A DNA stretch of 64,000 nt, taken from Falsiroseomonas selenitidurans (lineage in GTDB: Bacteria; Pseudomonadota; Alphaproteobacteria; Acetobacterales; Acetobacteraceae). Location: the NCBI RefSeq assembly GCF_012103215.1, contig NZ_JAAVNE010000014.1, positions 1 to 64,000 on the forward strand, in the 5' to 3' direction. The notes below the pieces were generated by a model. The model was not told where the DNA came from. It worked only from the letters and a program-made list of their open reading frames with translations, and made no database searches. Both the position numbers and the translations under genes were made by a program. Of this stretch, positions 62,323 to 64,000 are shown piece after piece (position 1 is the stretch's first letter; every line of letters starts with the position of its first letter).

Positions 62323-63833
62323 GCGGGCTGCTCCTCGGGGCTCGGCTGCAGCGCCGGGTCGGCAGCCGGCAGCTTGTCCGGCAGCAGCAGGGTGAAGACG
62401 GATCCCTCGCCGAGGCGGGAGGTCAGGCGGATGTCGCCGCCCATGCGGCGGGCGAGCGCCCGCACATGCGCAAGGCCGATGCCCTCGCCCGGCTGGTCCT
62501 GCGGGCCGGAGCGGCGGAACAGCTCGAACACCCGCCCATGGTCGCGGGCGGCGATGCCGCGGCCATTGTCCACGACGTCGATCGCATGCATCCCGGCCTC
62601 CCGCCGTGCGCGCACCAGGATGCGGCCGGGCCGGGTCGGCTCCAGGTATTTCAGGGCGTTGTCGAGCAGGTTGCCGAGGATCTGTTCCAGCGCCAGCCGG
62701 TCGCTTTCCAGCGTCGGGAAGGGCGGCTGCAGGCGCAGCTCCGCGCCCCTGGCGTCCAGCTGGTGCGCCAGGCTGCCGGCCAGGGATTCCAATGTCGCCC
62801 CCAGCGGCACCGGCTCCGCCACCAGCCGCCGGCGGCCTTCGCGCGACAGCGCCAGGATGGCGCCGATCAAGCGGTCCATGCGGTTGGTGGAGGAGCGGAT
62901 GAAGCCGATCGCTTCCGGGATATCCTCCCGCACCGCCTCGCGCAGCGCCGGGGTCACCAGGGCGGGGGCCTCGATCTCGGCGCGGTCCATCGCCTCCCGC
63001 ACCGCGACCAGCGCGGTCTCCAGCTCCTGGGTGAAGCCCATCACATTGACCAGCGGCGCGCGCAGGTCGTGGGAGACGATGTAGGCGAAGCGCTGGATCT
63101 CCTCATTCGCCGCCACCAGCGACCCGGTGCGCGCCTGCACCCGCTGTTCCAGGCTGGCATTGGCGCGCTTCAGCGCGGCCTGGGCGGAATCCAGGTCCCG
63201 GGTATAGCGCATGGCGATGGTCAGGGTGGCAAGGCCGAGCAGCGCCACCAGGGCGCAGCCGCCCAGCGCCGCGGCCAGCAGCACGCCGCCGGCGCGCTCC
63301 AGCGTCGCGCTGCGGTCCTGCAGCCGGGCCAGGGCGCGGGCCTCGATGCCCTGCAGCAGGCCGCGGATCTGGTCCATCAGCGCCTTGCCGCGGCCCTCGC
63401 GCACCACGTCGATGGCGCCCGCCAGCTCGTCCTGCTGCGCCAGGGCGATGGTGCGGCGGATCTCCGCCAGCTTGGCCGTGATCAGCCCGTCCAGCGTCGC
63501 CTCCAGCGCCGGGTTGCCGCCCTCGGCGGCAAGCCGGGCGCCGAGTTCGGGCAGGTCCGATTCCAGCGCCTGCTCCGATTCCTCGAAGGGCGCGAGGTAG
63601 GCGGCATCGCCGGTCAGCAGGAAGCCGCGCTGGCCGGTTTCCGCATCCTGCAGCGAGCCCAGCAACTGCGCCGCCGCCACCCGCACCTCCTGCGTCGCCA
63701 CCACGGCGTCGGCATAGCGCCGGGTTTCCTGCACCATCCAGACGAAGCTGGCCGCAAGCCCCAGCAGGACCAGGAAGCCCAGCATCTTCAGGCCGAGGGT
63801 GATGCGGCCGAAGGCGGCCTGAGTCCAGGTCAT
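62319..63833 (-). CDS. CHASE3 sensor histidine kinase
   Basis: Membrane sensor kinase of 504 residues. Two helices (about 12-33 and 183-207) bracket a periplasmic CHASE3 domain that includes SLQDAETGQRGFLLTGD. A short coiled coil follows, then the phospho-acceptor H255 in YIVSHDLRAP and an ATPase domain with LGNLLDNALKY, DNGRGIAARD and GEGIGLAHVRAL. The signal is unknown. It is the first gene of the relay; receiver and receiver-kinase genes follow with four-base overlaps. Confidence 0.93.
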   Translation of the reverse strand: MTWTQAAFGRITLGLKMLGFLVLLGLAASFVWMVQETRRYADAVVATQEVRVAAAQLLGSLQDAETGQRGFLLTGDAAYLAPFEESEQALESDLPELGARLAAEGGNPALEATLDGLITAKLAEIRRTIALAQQDELAGAIDVVREGRGKALMDQIRGLLQGIEARALARLQDRSATLERAGGVLLAAALGGCALVALLGLATLTIAMRYTRDLDSAQAALKRANASLEQRVQARTGSLVAANEEIQRFAYIVSHDLRAPLVNVMGFTQELETALVAVREAMDRAEIEAPALVTPALREAVREDIPEAIGFIRSSTNRMDRLIGAILALSREGRRRLVAEPVPLGATLESLAGSLAHQLDARGAELRLQPPFPTLESDRLALEQILGNLLDNALKYLEPTRPGRILVRARREAGMHAIDVVDNGRGIAARDHGRVFELFRRSGPQDQPGEGIGLAHVRALARRMGGDIRLTSRLGEGSVFTLLLPDKLPAADPALQPSPEEQPA

Positions 63834-64000
63834 GGATCCGTTTCGGTTTCAATCGGGGCGCGAAGGGGGGGGCGGCCACATCGCCGCGCCAGCGAGCCTT
63901 GCACAAGAGCGTGGCGGCAACCGATGCGCAGGCGCGCTTCACTTCGGCGTGACGCGCCCGGCCGCCGGGGTGCGGCTTCGCGGCGGGCCTCGGCCAGCCT
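63834..64000. other. Right-edge stretch, no gene supported
   Basis: The sequence is GC-rich and holds the likely promoter of the leftward relay. A leftward frame of 20 codons ending at 63939 (TGA) could be the tail of a gene that starts outside, but it is too short to support. Confidence 0.4.

Noticed and set aside
63939..64000. Tail of a leftward gene at the right edge
   Set aside because: Only 20 codons are visible and the sequence is GC-rich, so an open frame is expected by chance.

Overview
The window is a high-GC chromosomal segment of an alphaproteobacterium, most likely a Roseomonas-type member of the Acetobacteraceae. The grounds are very GC-rich codon third positions, many ABC and Bug-type solute receptors, tightly overlapping operons (ATGA and TGATG junctions), an alphaproteobacterial-looking secDF and lpxB, and a repeated palindromic intergenic element. 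This is inference from sequence character; there is no rRNA or marker gene here. No rRNA, tRNA, CRISPR array, transposase or integrase was found.

Left end (1-8.9 kb): an unfinished cysteine-rich gene of unusual codon use runs off the left edge. A hotdog thioesterase, a PAS-PAS-GGDEF-EAL cyclic-di-GMP enzyme and an ABC exporter follow. Next comes a group of secreted proteins: a DM9-repeat protein facing three exported proteins, one with a probable ricin-type trefoil. Palindromic repeats separate the two sides.

Region 8.9-18.6 kb: a catabolic and uptake cluster. A FAD amine-oxidase-like enzyme and an amidohydrolase are read leftward. A Tat-exported receptor, a 2-hydroxyacid dehydrogenase, a class II aldolase, a PotABC-type ABC importer and an AraC regulator are read rightward. 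An inverted-repeat operator candidate lies between them.

Region 18.7-31.5 kb: cupin and DoxX genes, a deiminase-fold hydrolase and hflX lead into a long operon. It combines a complete peptide/opine-type ABC importer with two unrelated amidohydrolases and a LysE exporter. Together the two clusters look like dedicated import-and-degrade systems for nitrogenous small molecules whose substrates cannot be read from sequence.

Region 31.5-46.9 kb: a secreted VHL-beta-like protein, an iron-type alcohol dehydrogenase, an EAL protein with a degenerate receiver, a receptor gene overlapping secF, then secD, a Gfo/Idh oxidoreductase, GNAT-nitrilase-lpxB, a SemiSWEET transporter whose 3' end is amplified into 41-bp tandem repeats, a STAS protein, a bacterial GOLPH3 homologue, and a zinc-type locus (COG0523 GTPase, hisI, divergent Zur-like regulator).

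Region 46.9-64 kb: a NUDIX-AlaX-sulfurtransferase-MetC-like operon, an EamA transporter, a previously easy-to-miss 45-residue membrane protein, a TPR sulfotransferase with GNAT, an orphan ParA, NAD(P)HX repair, malonyl-CoA decarboxylase, an MFS transporter, a Bug receptor, a 2-oxoglutarate oxygenase and a three-gene phosphorelay of histidine kinase, stand-alone receiver and receiver-kinase.
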